Position numbers and translations under genes: made by a program | Shown: positions 11,945-19,973 of the stretch, in pieces | Position numbering within the stretch: position 1 is the stretch's first letter | Layout of the letters: each line of letters begins with the position of its first letter | NCBI GenBank assembly: GCA_042088665.1 | Contig: JBELMB010000055.1 | Coordinates: 1 to 28,324, forward strand | Direction: 5' to 3' | Length of the DNA: 28,324 bases | Source: JBELMB01 sp042088665 | GTDB lineage: Bacteria > Pseudomonadota > Alphaproteobacteria > Rhodobacterales > Rhodobacteraceae | Notes under the pieces: model-generated | Databases searched by the model: none | What the model saw: only the letters and a program-made list of their open reading frames with translations | Told to the model about the DNA's origin: nothing

Positions 11945-14536
11945 GTGCAGAAACACAACCCAGACGGATTTGACGGCAACCCCGACATCACGCTGATCAC
12001 CCCCAGCGCGCCCATGGCCGTGGCCAGCCATGGCGGGCGGGCCAAGTGTCTTCAGCGGCTGGTCCGTCTCGACCTGCCGGTGCCGCGCACGGTGTCGCTG
12101 TCCTTTGCCACGGTCAAGCAGATCGCCACGGGCACGCTGCCCGATATGGCTGCCATCATCGCCTGCTTTGACGACGATGCCCTGCTTTGCGTGCGCCCCT
12201 CTTCTGCCGATCCGGACTGGGGCGGGCCGGTGGCCGTGCTCAACATCGGCATGAACGAGGACCGCCACCGCGCCCTGTCCGAAACGCTGGGCGCAGAGGC
12301 CGCCTGCGCGCTCTACCTGCGCTTTGTCAAAGCCTACGCCGTGCATGTGGCGCGGCTCGACCCCGATCTTTTTGACGACATCCCCGGCGAGGGGCCAGCC
12401 GCCCTTGCCATGAGCCTGCGCACCTACGAAGAAGAGGCCGAAGAGCCCTTCCCGCAGGACCCGGCCCGGCAATTGCGCGAAGTGCTGCGCTCCATGGCCC
12501 GCGCGTGGGAGGGCACCTCGGCGCGGCTCTTGCGGCAGGCGCGGGGCGCGCCGGTGGACGCCGGGCTCGGGCTGGTGGTGCAGGCGATGGTGCTGGGACT
12601 GGGCCGCGGCGAGAGCGGCTCAGGCGTGCTGCAACTGGTCGATTCAGACACCGGACTGCCACAGGTCACCGGTCGCTACCTTGGACAAAGCCAGGGCCGT
12701 GACGCTCTGGCCAAGGGCATCACGGCGCAGTTTCTCGCCCGCGATCCGCGCGGCCCGGCGCTGGAGGACGTGGCCCCGGAGGCCTATGCCGCCTTGCAGG
12801 TGCATGCCCAGATCATGCGCGAACGGCTGCGCGCCGAGATGCAGATCGAATTCACCCTGCAGGACGGTCAGGTCTTTATCCTTGACGGGGTGCGCGTGCC
12901 GCGCTCCTCGCGCGCGGCGGTGCGCATCGCGGTGCGTCTGGCCGAAGACGGGATCATCCCCCCCGAAGAGGCGCTGATGCGGATCGAACCGCGCGCCATC
13001 TCGGAACTGTTGCACCGGCAGATCGCACCGGACGCGCAGCGCGACGTGATCGGTCAGGGCATCGCCGCCTCGCCCGGGGCGGCCTGCGGGAGGATCGTGT
13101 TCTCGTCGCAAGAGGCGCAGGCCTCCGCCGCCCGCGACGAACCCTGCATCCTTGTCCGGCGCGAGACCTCGCCCGAGGACATCCGCGGCATGCATGCCGC
13201 CGTGGGGGTGCTGACCGAACGCGGCGGCATGACCTCGCATGCGGCGGTCATTGGCCGCGGCCTCGGCCTGCCCTGCGTGGTGGGTGCGGCGCGCATGCGG
13301 TTCCGCATCACCAACAAGCAGCTGATCACCGAGGATGGCCGCGTCTTTCGGGACGGCGATCTGCTCACGCTTGACGGCACCACGGGCCAGGTGCTCAGCG
13401 GCAGCACGGCCACCGTCGAGGCGGCGCTGGACGACGCCTTTCAGACGCTGATGGGCTGGGCCGATGCCGCGCGGGACATCGACGTGCGTGCCAACGTGGA
13501 CACCCCCGCCGATGCCAACACCGCACGGCGCTTTGCCGCGCAGGGGATCGGACTGTGCCGGACCGAGCACATGTTCTTTGAGGCGGCGCGCATCACGCCC
13601 ATGCGCGAGATGATCTTTGCCGACACGCCAGAGGACCGGCACGCGGCGCTGGCGGTTTTGCTGCCCATGCAGCGCGCCGATTTCACCGACCTCTTTCGCA
13701 TCATGGAAGGCATGCCGGTCTGCATCCGGCTGTTCGACCCGCCGCTGCATGAATTCCTGCCCAACGACCGGCACGGGCTGCGCGATCTCGCCGAAGCGCT
13801 GGATCTGCCGGTCTCTGACGTCACCCGGCGCGTCGAATCCATGGGCGAATACAACCCCATGCTGGGCCTGCGCGGTGTGCGGCTCGGGATCACGGTGCCA
13901 GAAATCTATGACATGCAGGCGCGCGCAATCTTCGAGGCGACGCTGGACGCCTCGCATGCGGGCGCGCCCGCGGTGGTGCCGGAGATCATGCTGCCGCTCG
14001 TCTCGGCCAAGCGCGAAGTGGAACTGGTGCGCACCCGTATCGACGCCGTCGCCGCCGCCGTGCGCGCCGAGCAGGGCCGCGATTTCGACTATCGGCTGGG
14101 CGTCATGGTCGAGACCCCCCGCGCCTGCCTGCGCGCCGATGAGATCGCACCGCAGGCGCATTTCCTGTCCTTTGGCACAAACGACCTGACCCAGATGACC
14201 TATGGGCTGTCGCGGGACGATGCAGGGCGTTTCATGTCCGATTACGTCAGTCAGGGCGTCTTCACCGAAGACCCCTTTCACTTGCTCGACCTTGACGGGG
14301 TCGGAGAGCTGATCGCGCTGGGGGTCGAACGCGCCAGGAGCACCTCGCCGGATGTCACGCTGTCGATCTGCGGCGAGCATGGCGGCAACCCGGCCTCCAT
14401 CGCCTTTTGCCGGGCTGTGGGCATGGACTATGTCAGCTGCTCGCCCTTCCGGGTGCCGGTGGCGCGACTGGCAGCGGCACAATACGCGCTGCAATCGCGC
14501 GGCGTGCGGGGATATCCACCGAAAACGCAGGCGTGA
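11945..14536 (+). CDS. Pyruvate, phosphate dikinase-like protein (PEP-utilising enzyme)
   Basis: An 863-residue cytoplasmic protein with PPDK layout: nucleotide-binding domain (~15-360), phosphohistidine domain with 'GGMTSHAAVIGRGLGLPCV' (His432), and PEP/pyruvate barrel with 'GLCRTEHMFFEA', 'RLFDPPLHEFLP', 'EYNPMLGLRGVRLGI' and catalytic Cys809 in 'SICGEHGGNP'. PPDK interconverts ATP + phosphate + pyruvate and AMP + PPi + PEP. The ATP part is diverged: the glycine loop is 'HGGRAK' (usual Lys is Arg32), Arg84 is kept but its loop is changed ('VRPSSADPDWGG'), and the usual 'LQTR' is 'LDGVRV'. It may be a PPDK or a PEP-binding relative. The GTG at 11945 is favoured by AAGGAG seven bases upstream; the longer frame only translates the 24-bp repeats. 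Confidence 0.85.
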   Translation: MQKHNPDGFDGNPDITLITPSAPMAVASHGGRAKCLQRLVRLDLPVPRTVSLSFATVKQIATGTLPDMAAIIACFDDDALLCVRPSSADPDWGGPVAVLNIGMNEDRHRALSETLGAEAACALYLRFVKAYAVHVARLDPDLFDDIPGEGPAALAMSLRTYEEEAEEPFPQDPARQLREVLRSMARAWEGTSARLLRQARGAPVDAGLGLVVQAMVLGLGRGESGSGVLQLVDSDTGLPQVTGRYLGQSQGRDALAKGITAQFLARDPRGPALEDVAPEAYAALQVHAQIMRERLRAEMQIEFTLQDGQVFILDGVRVPRSSRAAVRIAVRLAEDGIIPPEEALMRIEPRAISELLHRQIAPDAQRDVIGQGIAASPGAACGRIVFSSQEAQASAARDEPCILVRRETSPEDIRGMHAAVGVLTERGGMTSHAAVIGRGLGLPCVVGAARMRFRITNKQLITEDGRVFRDGDLLTLDGTTGQVLSGSTATVEAALDDAFQTLMGWADAARDIDVRANVDTPADANTARRFAAQGIGLCRTEHMFFEAARITPMREMIFADTPEDRHAALAVLLPMQRADFTDLFRIMEGMPVCIRLFDPPLHEFLPNDRHGLRDLAEALDLPVSDVTRRVESMGEYNPMLGLRGVRLGITVPEIYDMQARAIFEATLDASHAGAPAVVPEIMLPLVSAKREVELVRTRIDAVAAAVRAEQGRDFDYRLGVMVETPRACLRADEIAPQAHFLSFGTNDLTQMTYGLSRDDAGRFMSDYVSQGVFTEDPFHLLDLDGVGELIALGVERARSTSPDVTLSICGEHGGNPASIAFCRAVGMDYVSCSPFRVPVARLAAAQYALQSRGVRGYPPKTQA

Positions 14537-14940
14537 CCCGTGTCAGGCCCCGTGCGAAGTTTGCGCGGTGGGCCTGTCTCGACACCACGCGGGCCGGGCG
14601 GGCTCCGAACGACCCAAGGGGCATCCACGGGGCGACAGGGCCGGTCTTGCCTGCCATGAGGATCTATCCGCATACCTTTGTCATTGCTTGCAAAAACGCA
14701 CCGCCCCCCATCCTGAATGGGTCCCCTTGCGAGGGACCAAACCCGAACGCACGCCATGTCGGCAGGTCGAGATCACGCCATGACCCGGGGCATGGTCACG
14801 GCCGGGATGCGATCCGAAGACCGGTGAGGCTTGGCAATAAAGCGCCCGTTTGCGCGTCGCAAAAGGGGTCGTGACGCCAGAAACCTTTACGGATCCCTAA
14901 GGTCTCGGGTAACACCGCCCGGAACATTCAGGAGATATCG
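14537..14940. other. Non-coding gap before the cell wall hydrolase gene
   Basis: About 400 bases with no credible gene. I see only a short inverted repeat (ggtccc at 14720-14725 with gggacc at 14733-14738) without a T run, and no tandem array. It should hold the promoter of the hydrolase gene, but I cannot place it. Confidence 0.5.
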
Positions 14941-15579
14941 ATGATCCGTGCCGGTCTGCTTGCCCTTTGCCTCGTCTTTCCTGCCCTGCCCGTCGTGGCG
15001 GACAGCCGCAAGGCACAGGCGTTGATCGCGCAGGAACACCGCGCGCTGCTGCGCACGGACCGCAGCCGGTTGGCCAAGCTGGTGGCGCCCGTGACCCCCG
15101 TGGCCGCGGCCGCCGCGCCGCAGGGCACGGTGCGCTACACCAACGACTGGCTGCGGCTTTTGCCGCAGGCCTCCGGCGGGCCAGAATGGCGCTGCCTCAG
15201 CGAGGCGCTGTACTTCGAGGCCCGGGGCGAAACGGTCAAGGGGCTGTTTGCAGTGGCCGAAGTGATCATGAACCGCGTCGCCTCACCGCGATTTCCGGGA
15301 TCGGTCTGCGGCGTGATCAACCAGGGCACCGGCGCGAAATACGCCTGCCAGTTCACCTATACCTGCGATGGCCGCCCCGAAGAGATCCACGAGCCCGCCT
15401 CATGGGCCCGCGTCGGCAAAGTGGCCAAGGTCATGGTCTCGGGTGCGCCCCGCCCCCTGACCAAGGGCGCGACGCACTATCACACCACCGCGGTGCGCCC
15501 GAACTGGTCCAAGGTCTATACCCATACGGCCAGCATCGGCGACCACGTGTTTTACCGTCACACCTGGAAGCAACGCTAG
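14941..15579 (+). CDS. Exported SleB/CwlJ-type cell wall hydrolase
   Basis: A 212-residue protein with a signal peptide (MIRAGLLALCLVFPALPVVA, cleavage near Ala20-Asp21). A linker precedes a Hydrolase_2 (SleB/CwlJ) domain from ~80 to the end. The signature 'CLSEALYFEARGETVKGLFA' holds the catalytic Glu of this lytic transglycosylase-like family. Then come 'VAEVIMNRVASPRFPGSVC', 'CQFTYTCDG' and 'GATHYHTTAVRPNW', all family-typical. It probably cuts peptidoglycan glycan strands in the periplasm, for growth or remodelling; spore roles do not apply here. The ATG has AGGAG upstream. It seems monocistronic, with a 28-bp direct repeat following. Confidence 0.92.
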   Translation: MIRAGLLALCLVFPALPVVADSRKAQALIAQEHRALLRTDRSRLAKLVAPVTPVAAAAAPQGTVRYTNDWLRLLPQASGGPEWRCLSEALYFEARGETVKGLFAVAEVIMNRVASPRFPGSVCGVINQGTGAKYACQFTYTCDGRPEEIHEPASWARVGKVAKVMVSGAPRPLTKGATHYHTTAVRPNWSKVYTHTASIGDHVFYRHTWKQR

Positions 15580-15600
15580 GCGCCACGCGGGCAAGTGGCG

Positions 15601-15656
15601 TTCGGCCAGCCGGCTCCGGACTGTCGGGTTCGGCCAGCCGGCTTCGGACTGTCGGC
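15601..15656. repeat. 28-bp tandem direct repeat, two copies
   Basis: Copies at 15601-15628 and 15629-15656 differ only at two positions (core ttcggccagccggct, then ccggactgtcgg). They directly follow a small hairpin (cgccac 15581-15586 with gtggcg 15595-15600) just after the hydrolase stop. No T run is present. Confidence 0.85.
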
Positions 15657-15786
15657 TTTGGGCCGTTGCCCTGTCACCGCAGGCTTTGGGCCTGCCGCCT
15701 TCGACCCCCGGCATGCCGCGGATGGGCGGGACGCCTTCCACCACCGCTGGCTATGCCCTTTGCATCACAACTCCGGAGCTGCGCCT

Positions 15787-16737
15787 ATGGCCTCTGAAAT
15801 CCGTCTCGCCTTTGCACATCCGTCCGAGCGCGCCATTGCCACGGCCTCCGAGGCACCGCACGACCGGATTTCGTTGCGCGACCACACTGTGGAGGTCGAG
15901 ATCGGCGCCTTTCAGGCGGAGCGCGGCACCAAGCAGCGGATCCGTTTCAACGTGGTGGTCGAAGTGCTGCCCTTTACCGGGCCGGTCGACGATGATGTGG
16001 ACCGGATCCTGTCTTATGACCGGGTGACCGAGGCAATCGGGTTCGAGCTGGCCGAAGAGCGGCTGAACCTGTTGGAAACCCTCGCGGAACGGGTGGCAGA
16101 GCGTATCCTGCTGGAGCCACAGGCGCTGCGGGCCTTTGTCCGCATCGAAAAGCTGGACCGCGGTCCCGGCGCGCTTGGGGTCGAGATCGTGCGCAGCCGC
16201 GCCACGCAGACCGGGGGCGGCACGGATCCTGCAGGCGCGGGGCCGGACGAGGCGGCGCAGAACCGCCCGCATCCGCGCGTCGTCTACCTGTCCAACAGCG
16301 CGCTCGAAGCGCCGGGGTTGAACGGCTGGATCGATGCGCTGGAGGCCGCGCAGGCACCGGTGATCCTGTGCACCGGGCTGCCCCCGGAGATGCCGCCGCA
16401 GACTGGTCACAAGATGACCCAGCGCCGTGTCGATCTTCTGGCCATCGAACAGAACGCCTGGCGATTGGCGGCGCGGGATCTGCGCTGCAAGGTGGTGGCC
16501 ACGCGGACCGAGCTGGACTGGGCGATGAAGAACGGCCAGATCTGCGTCTGGGCGCCCTCCAAGATCGTGCTGGATGCCACTGACGGCCCCAACGTGCCCG
16601 CCCATGAGACCGCCGCGCTGGCGGCATGGTTCGCGGCAGAGATGGAGGCCTGTGAATACGTTGTGATTGGCGAAACCCTGCCGCCCCCGGGCCCGGTTCT
16701 GCAACGAAGCGTCACATTGCAGGGTGCGGTGATCTGA
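15787..16737 (+). CDS. folB: Dihydroneopterin aldolase with an extra C-terminal domain
   Basis: A 316-residue protein; ordinary FolB has about 120. Residues ~25-137 are the aldolase domain, which makes 6-hydroxymethyl-dihydropterin for folate. All four key residues of the S. aureus enzyme have counterparts at matching spacing: Glu45 ('GAFQAERGTKQ'), Tyr78 ('LSYDRV'), Glu97 ('LLETLAERV') and Lys122 ('RIEKLDRGPGA'). After a Gly/Ala/Pro hinge (~140-160), residues ~163-316 form a second domain ('RVVYLSNSALEAPGLNGWID' to 'LDATDGPNVPAHETAALAAW') that I do not recognise; its end is loosely reminiscent of amino-acid-kinase folds. The ATG at 15787 follows CGGAG. folP starts 52 bases later. Confidence 0.88.
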   Translation: MASEIRLAFAHPSERAIATASEAPHDRISLRDHTVEVEIGAFQAERGTKQRIRFNVVVEVLPFTGPVDDDVDRILSYDRVTEAIGFELAEERLNLLETLAERVAERILLEPQALRAFVRIEKLDRGPGALGVEIVRSRATQTGGGTDPAGAGPDEAAQNRPHPRVVYLSNSALEAPGLNGWIDALEAAQAPVILCTGLPPEMPPQTGHKMTQRRVDLLAIEQNAWRLAARDLRCKVVATRTELDWAMKNGQICVWAPSKIVLDATDGPNVPAHETAALAAWFAAEMEACEYVVIGETLPPPGPVLQRSVTLQGAVI

Positions 16738-16789
16738 TCGCCGATCGGGCCGCTTGCCAAGCGGCGCGTGATCGGTCAGGGAATGCGCC

Positions 16790-17803
16790 ATGACGACCTA
16801 TTACCGCCCTCTCGTCCGCTTTGACCACCCGCGCCCTGCGGAGGCGCTGCCGCTGGCCGGTGGGCCCGGCTGGTTTTCCGATGCCATCGAACTGGGCCGC
16901 GACGCGCCGCCCCGGCACGTGGGCGTTGATGCGATACCAGAGATCTGGCGCATCCGGCTGAGCGCGCCGCGCCCGGCGATTGCCGGCATGCTGTTCGACA
17001 AGCCGCGGATCATGGGGATCCTGAACGTCACGCCAGACAGCTTTTCCGACGGCGGTCAGCACACGACCGCCGCGCGCGCGTTGAGGCAGGCCAAGGCGAT
17101 GGTCACAGCCGGGGCGGATATCATCGACGTGGGCGGCGAAAGCACCCGTCCCGGCGCGCTGACCGTGCCCGGCAGCGCCGAGATCGCCCGGATCGAGCCG
17201 GTGATCCAGGCCTTGCATGCAGACATCGCGCCGCCGATCTCCATCGACACGCGCAAATCCTCCGTGGCGGAGGCCGCCGTGGCGGCGGGTGCGCGGCTGA
17301 TCAACGATGTGTCGGGGTTCACCTATGATCCGATGCTGGCGCGTTTCGCCGCCGAGAAGCGCCTTCCGGTCTGCGTCATGCACGCTCGCGGCGACCCGGA
17401 GACCATGCATGTGGATCCGCGCTATGACGACGTGCTGCTGGACGTCTATGACTTTCTCGACGCGCAGGTGACCTTGCTGGAGGGCATCGGCATTCCGCGC
17501 GCGCGGGTGCTGGTCGATCCGGGCATCGGCTTTGGCAAGACCATGGACCACAACCTGACGATTTTGAACGGGCTGTCGCTGTTTCACGGGCTCGGCTGCC
17601 CGGTGCTGCTGGGGGCGTCGCGCAAGGGCTTTATCGGGCGGATCTCGGGGGCCAACCCGGCCTCTGCACGGATGCCCGGCTCTGTCGCCTGTGCGCTGTC
17701 GGCGGTGGCGCAGGGCGTGCAGATCGTGCGCGTGCACGACGTGGCCGAGACCGCGCAGGCCTTTTCAATCTGGCAGGCCATATCCAGAGGAGATCCGGCA
17801 TGA
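16790..17803 (+). CDS. folP: Dihydropteroate synthase
   Basis: A 337-residue enzyme joining 6-hydroxymethyl-dihydropterin diphosphate to p-aminobenzoate (sulfonamide target). The TIM-barrel signatures are all present: 'IMGILNVTPDSFSDGG' (residues 74-89), 'GGESTRPGA', 'SIDTRKSSVAEAA', 'INDVSGFTYD', 'CVMHARGDPETM', 'DPGIGFGKTMDHNL', 'GASRKGFIGRI' and 'VRVHDV'. About 70 N-terminal residues precede the barrel, more than in E. coli FolP. They contain 'EIWRIRLSA', and this start leaves only 52 bases after folB. Its stop overlaps the glmM start (ATGA, 17800-17803), so folP and glmM are translationally coupled. Confidence 0.96.
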   Translation: MTTYYRPLVRFDHPRPAEALPLAGGPGWFSDAIELGRDAPPRHVGVDAIPEIWRIRLSAPRPAIAGMLFDKPRIMGILNVTPDSFSDGGQHTTAARALRQAKAMVTAGADIIDVGGESTRPGALTVPGSAEIARIEPVIQALHADIAPPISIDTRKSSVAEAAVAAGARLINDVSGFTYDPMLARFAAEKRLPVCVMHARGDPETMHVDPRYDDVLLDVYDFLDAQVTLLEGIGIPRARVLVDPGIGFGKTMDHNLTILNGLSLFHGLGCPVLLGASRKGFIGRISGANPASARMPGSVACALSAVAQGVQIVRVHDVAETAQAFSIWQAISRGDPA

Positions 17804-19143
17804 GCCGCAAACTGTTTGGCACCGACGGGGTGCGTGGCAAGGCCAACAGCTTTCCCATGACGCCGGAGATGGCGATGATGCTGGGCGCCGCCGTGGGCCG
17901 GTATTTTCGCAACGAGAGCGCAGGCGCGCATCGGGTGGTCATTGGCAAGGACACGCGCCTGTCGGGCTACATGTTCGAGAATGCGCTGACCGCGGGGCTG
18001 ACCTCTACCGGCATGAACGTGTTGTTGCTGGGGCCGGTGCCGACACCTGCCGTGGGCCTGCTGACGCCGTCGATGCGCGCGGACCTCGGGATCATGATCT
18101 CGGCCAGCCACAATCCGGCGGATGACAACGGGATCAAGTTCTTTGGCCCCGACGGGTTCAAGCTGTCGGATGCGGTGGAGACAGAGATCGAGACCCTCGT
18201 CGACGAGGGCGTGCGCCCGGCGCTGCCACATAACATCGGGCGCGCAAAGCGGATCGACGACGGGCGTTTTCGCTACCAGGAGCGGGTGAAATCGACCCTT
18301 CCGGCAGAGCTGCGACTGGACGGGATCAAGGTGGTGGTCGACTGCGCCCATGGCGCCGCCTACAAGACCGCGCCCGAGGTCCTGTGGGAGTTGGGCGCAG
18401 AAGTCGTGCCGCTGGGGACCGCGCCGAACGGGCGCAACATCAACCAGAACTGCGGCTCTACGCATCCGCAAACCGCGGCGGAGGCGGTGCGCGCCCACGG
18501 CGCGGACGTGGGTTTGTGCCTTGATGGCGATGCGGACCGCATCATCCTGATCGACGAGACCGGCACGGTGGCCGATGGCGACCAGATCATGGCGCTGATG
18601 GCAAGCCGATGGGCCGCAGAGGGCCGTCTGAAGGGCGGCACGCTGGTGGCCACGGTGATGTCGAACCTCGGGCTGGAGCGGTTCCTTGACGGACAGGGCT
18701 TGCGCCTCGAACGCACCAAGGTGGGCGACCGCTACGTGGTGGAAGCAATGCGCGCCGGGGGCTTCAACCTTGGCGGAGAGCAGTCGGGCCACATCGTGAT
18801 GAGCGATTTCGCCACGACGGGTGACGGGCTGATGGCCGGGCTGCAATTCCTGTGCGAGATGAAGCGCACCGGGCGGCGCGCCTCGGAGCTTTCGCGCAAT
18901 TTCGAGCCGGTGCCGCAGATGCTGAAGAACGTGCGTTTTGCTGCGGGGTCGACACCGCTGGACGCGCCGGCGGTCAAGACCGCCATCGCCGAGGCCGAGG
19001 CGCAACTGGTGGGCAAGGGGCGCTTGCTGATCCGCAAATCCGGCACGGAGCCATTGATCCGCGTGATGGCGGAATGCGAGGACGACGGTTTGCTGAACGA
19101 GGTCGTGGACGGGATCGTGGCAGAGGTCGAAGCGGCGGCCTGA
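17800..19143 (+). CDS. glmM: Phosphoglucosamine mutase
   Basis: A 447-residue enzyme converting glucosamine-6-phosphate to glucosamine-1-phosphate, the step toward UDP-GlcNAc for peptidoglycan and lipopolysaccharide. It starts MSRKLFGTDGVRGKAN. The catalytic phosphoserine is Ser103 in 'ISASHNPADDNG', the Mg2+ loop 'DGDADR' begins at Asp242, the sugar-binding loop is 'GGEQSGH', and the phosphate-binding loop 'RKSGTEPLIRVM' is near the C-terminus. Length and motifs match GlmM rather than phosphoglucomutase/phosphomannomutase. It is last in the folB-folP-glmM cluster. Confidence 0.98.
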   Translation: MSRKLFGTDGVRGKANSFPMTPEMAMMLGAAVGRYFRNESAGAHRVVIGKDTRLSGYMFENALTAGLTSTGMNVLLLGPVPTPAVGLLTPSMRADLGIMISASHNPADDNGIKFFGPDGFKLSDAVETEIETLVDEGVRPALPHNIGRAKRIDDGRFRYQERVKSTLPAELRLDGIKVVVDCAHGAAYKTAPEVLWELGAEVVPLGTAPNGRNINQNCGSTHPQTAAEAVRAHGADVGLCLDGDADRIILIDETGTVADGDQIMALMASRWAAEGRLKGGTLVATVMSNLGLERFLDGQGLRLERTKVGDRYVVEAMRAGGFNLGGEQSGHIVMSDFATTGDGLMAGLQFLCEMKRTGRRASELSRNFEPVPQMLKNVRFAAGSTPLDAPAVKTAIAEAEAQLVGKGRLLIRKSGTEPLIRVMAECEDDGLLNEVVDGIVAEVEAAA

Positions 19144-19158
19144 GCGGGCCTTGGGGTT

Positions 19159-19184
19159 TCTGGCCGGAGCGTCTGGCCGGAGCG
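19159..19184. repeat. 13-bp tandem repeat 3' of glmM, two copies and a partial third
   Basis: tctggccggagcg occurs at 19159-19171 and 19172-19184, followed by tctggg. It begins 16 bases after the glmM stop. A nearby hairpin (gaaagcg 19268-19274, cgctttc 19282-19288) lacks a T run, so I do not call a terminator. Confidence 0.8.
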
Positions 19185-19385
19185 TCTGGGTCTGAGGATT
19201 TGGGACGTGCTGGCTGAGACATGCTGGCCGAGTTCGGGCGTCACCGATTCAATTGCACAATGGGACAGAAAGCGCCCTCCTCGCTTTCGGTTCGTCCGCA
19301 CACCCGTGATCCGCAATTGAAGCCCCTGCGCGCCTTGCGAGGGCCACGCGCAACCCCTTTGGCAGCGCGGCTACCTTTCCAGCTT

Positions 19386-19443
19386 CAGGCCCGCAACGCA
19401 GGCCCGCAACTCAGGCCCGCAACTCAGGCCCGCAACTCAGGCC
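19386..19443. repeat. 13-bp tandem array, four copies and a partial fifth, at the 3' end of the DUF2937-like gene
   Basis: caggcccgcaac(g/t) is repeated at 19386, 19399, 19412 and 19425, with a partial caggcc at 19438. The TGA of the minus-strand DUF2937-like gene (19439-19437) lies at the junction of the last full and the partial unit. The array therefore abuts and supplies that gene's stop codon. Confidence 0.88.
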
Positions 19444-19952
19444 GGGGACCGCCGCATCAACCCACGCAGCCCCGCCCAGAGCCGCCCGAGAAGTGCAAAG
19501 ACGACGCTCAGCCCCGCCCATCCCGCAAAGAACCCCGTGCCGGCAAACGCCGCGCCTTCCATGGTGACCGGAACCGCTGGCTTGAAGGCGGCATAGGCCT
19601 CCCCCGCGACATCGCGATCGCCCATATAGGCCGCCAGTCGGGCGCGCATGAAGGGCCCCGCGCCTTCGAGCGCGCCCAGCGCCTCGCTCAGCCGTGTGTG
19701 GCGCAGGATGTCGGAGCGCATGTTGCCGGCCTGCGTATTGGCAAGATCGCCTTCGGTCGAAAGCTGGTCGATATAGGCATCAAGGCTGAGATCCAACTTT
19801 GACGCGTCCTCGCTGTAGCGGTCGACCTGCCGCGTCAGCTCGTCCACGGCGCCGCCCAGCCGTTGCATGTATTGCTGGGAAAATTCCGGAAACTGCGACA
19901 GCCCGGCCGCCCCCGTTACACCGCCCGCCAGCGCCAAAACCCGCAGGATCAT
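19437..19952 (-). CDS. DUF2937-like membrane protein
   Basis: A 171-residue protein. It has an N-terminal hydrophobic segment ('ILRVLALAGGVTGAAGL'), then 'SQFPEFSQQYMQRLGGAVDE', which I recall as the hallmark of DUF2937. A helical, probably coiled middle follows (residues ~35-100), then a C-terminal hydrophobic hairpin ('FAGTGFFAGWAGLSVVFALL') and a basic tail. It is an inner-membrane protein, function unknown. I chose the ATG at 19952 because GGGGAG sits seven bases ahead; GTGs at 19955 and 19958 are alternatives. It follows the serine hydrolase by 21 bases, last of the proS operon. Its stop is formed within a 13-bp tandem array. Confidence 0.85.
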   Translation of the reverse strand: MILRVLALAGGVTGAAGLSQFPEFSQQYMQRLGGAVDELTRQVDRYSEDASKLDLSLDAYIDQLSTEGDLANTQAGNMRSDILRHTRLSEALGALEGAGPFMRARLAAYMGDRDVAGEAYAAFKPAVPVTMEGAAFAGTGFFAGWAGLSVVFALLGRLWAGLRGLMRRSPA

Positions 19953-19973
19953 CACCACACTCCCCTCGCCGCT

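Noticed and set aside
12644..14494. 616-codon minus-strand frame opposite the PPDK-like gene
   Set aside because: It mirrors the codon pattern of a well-supported gene and shows no family signature.
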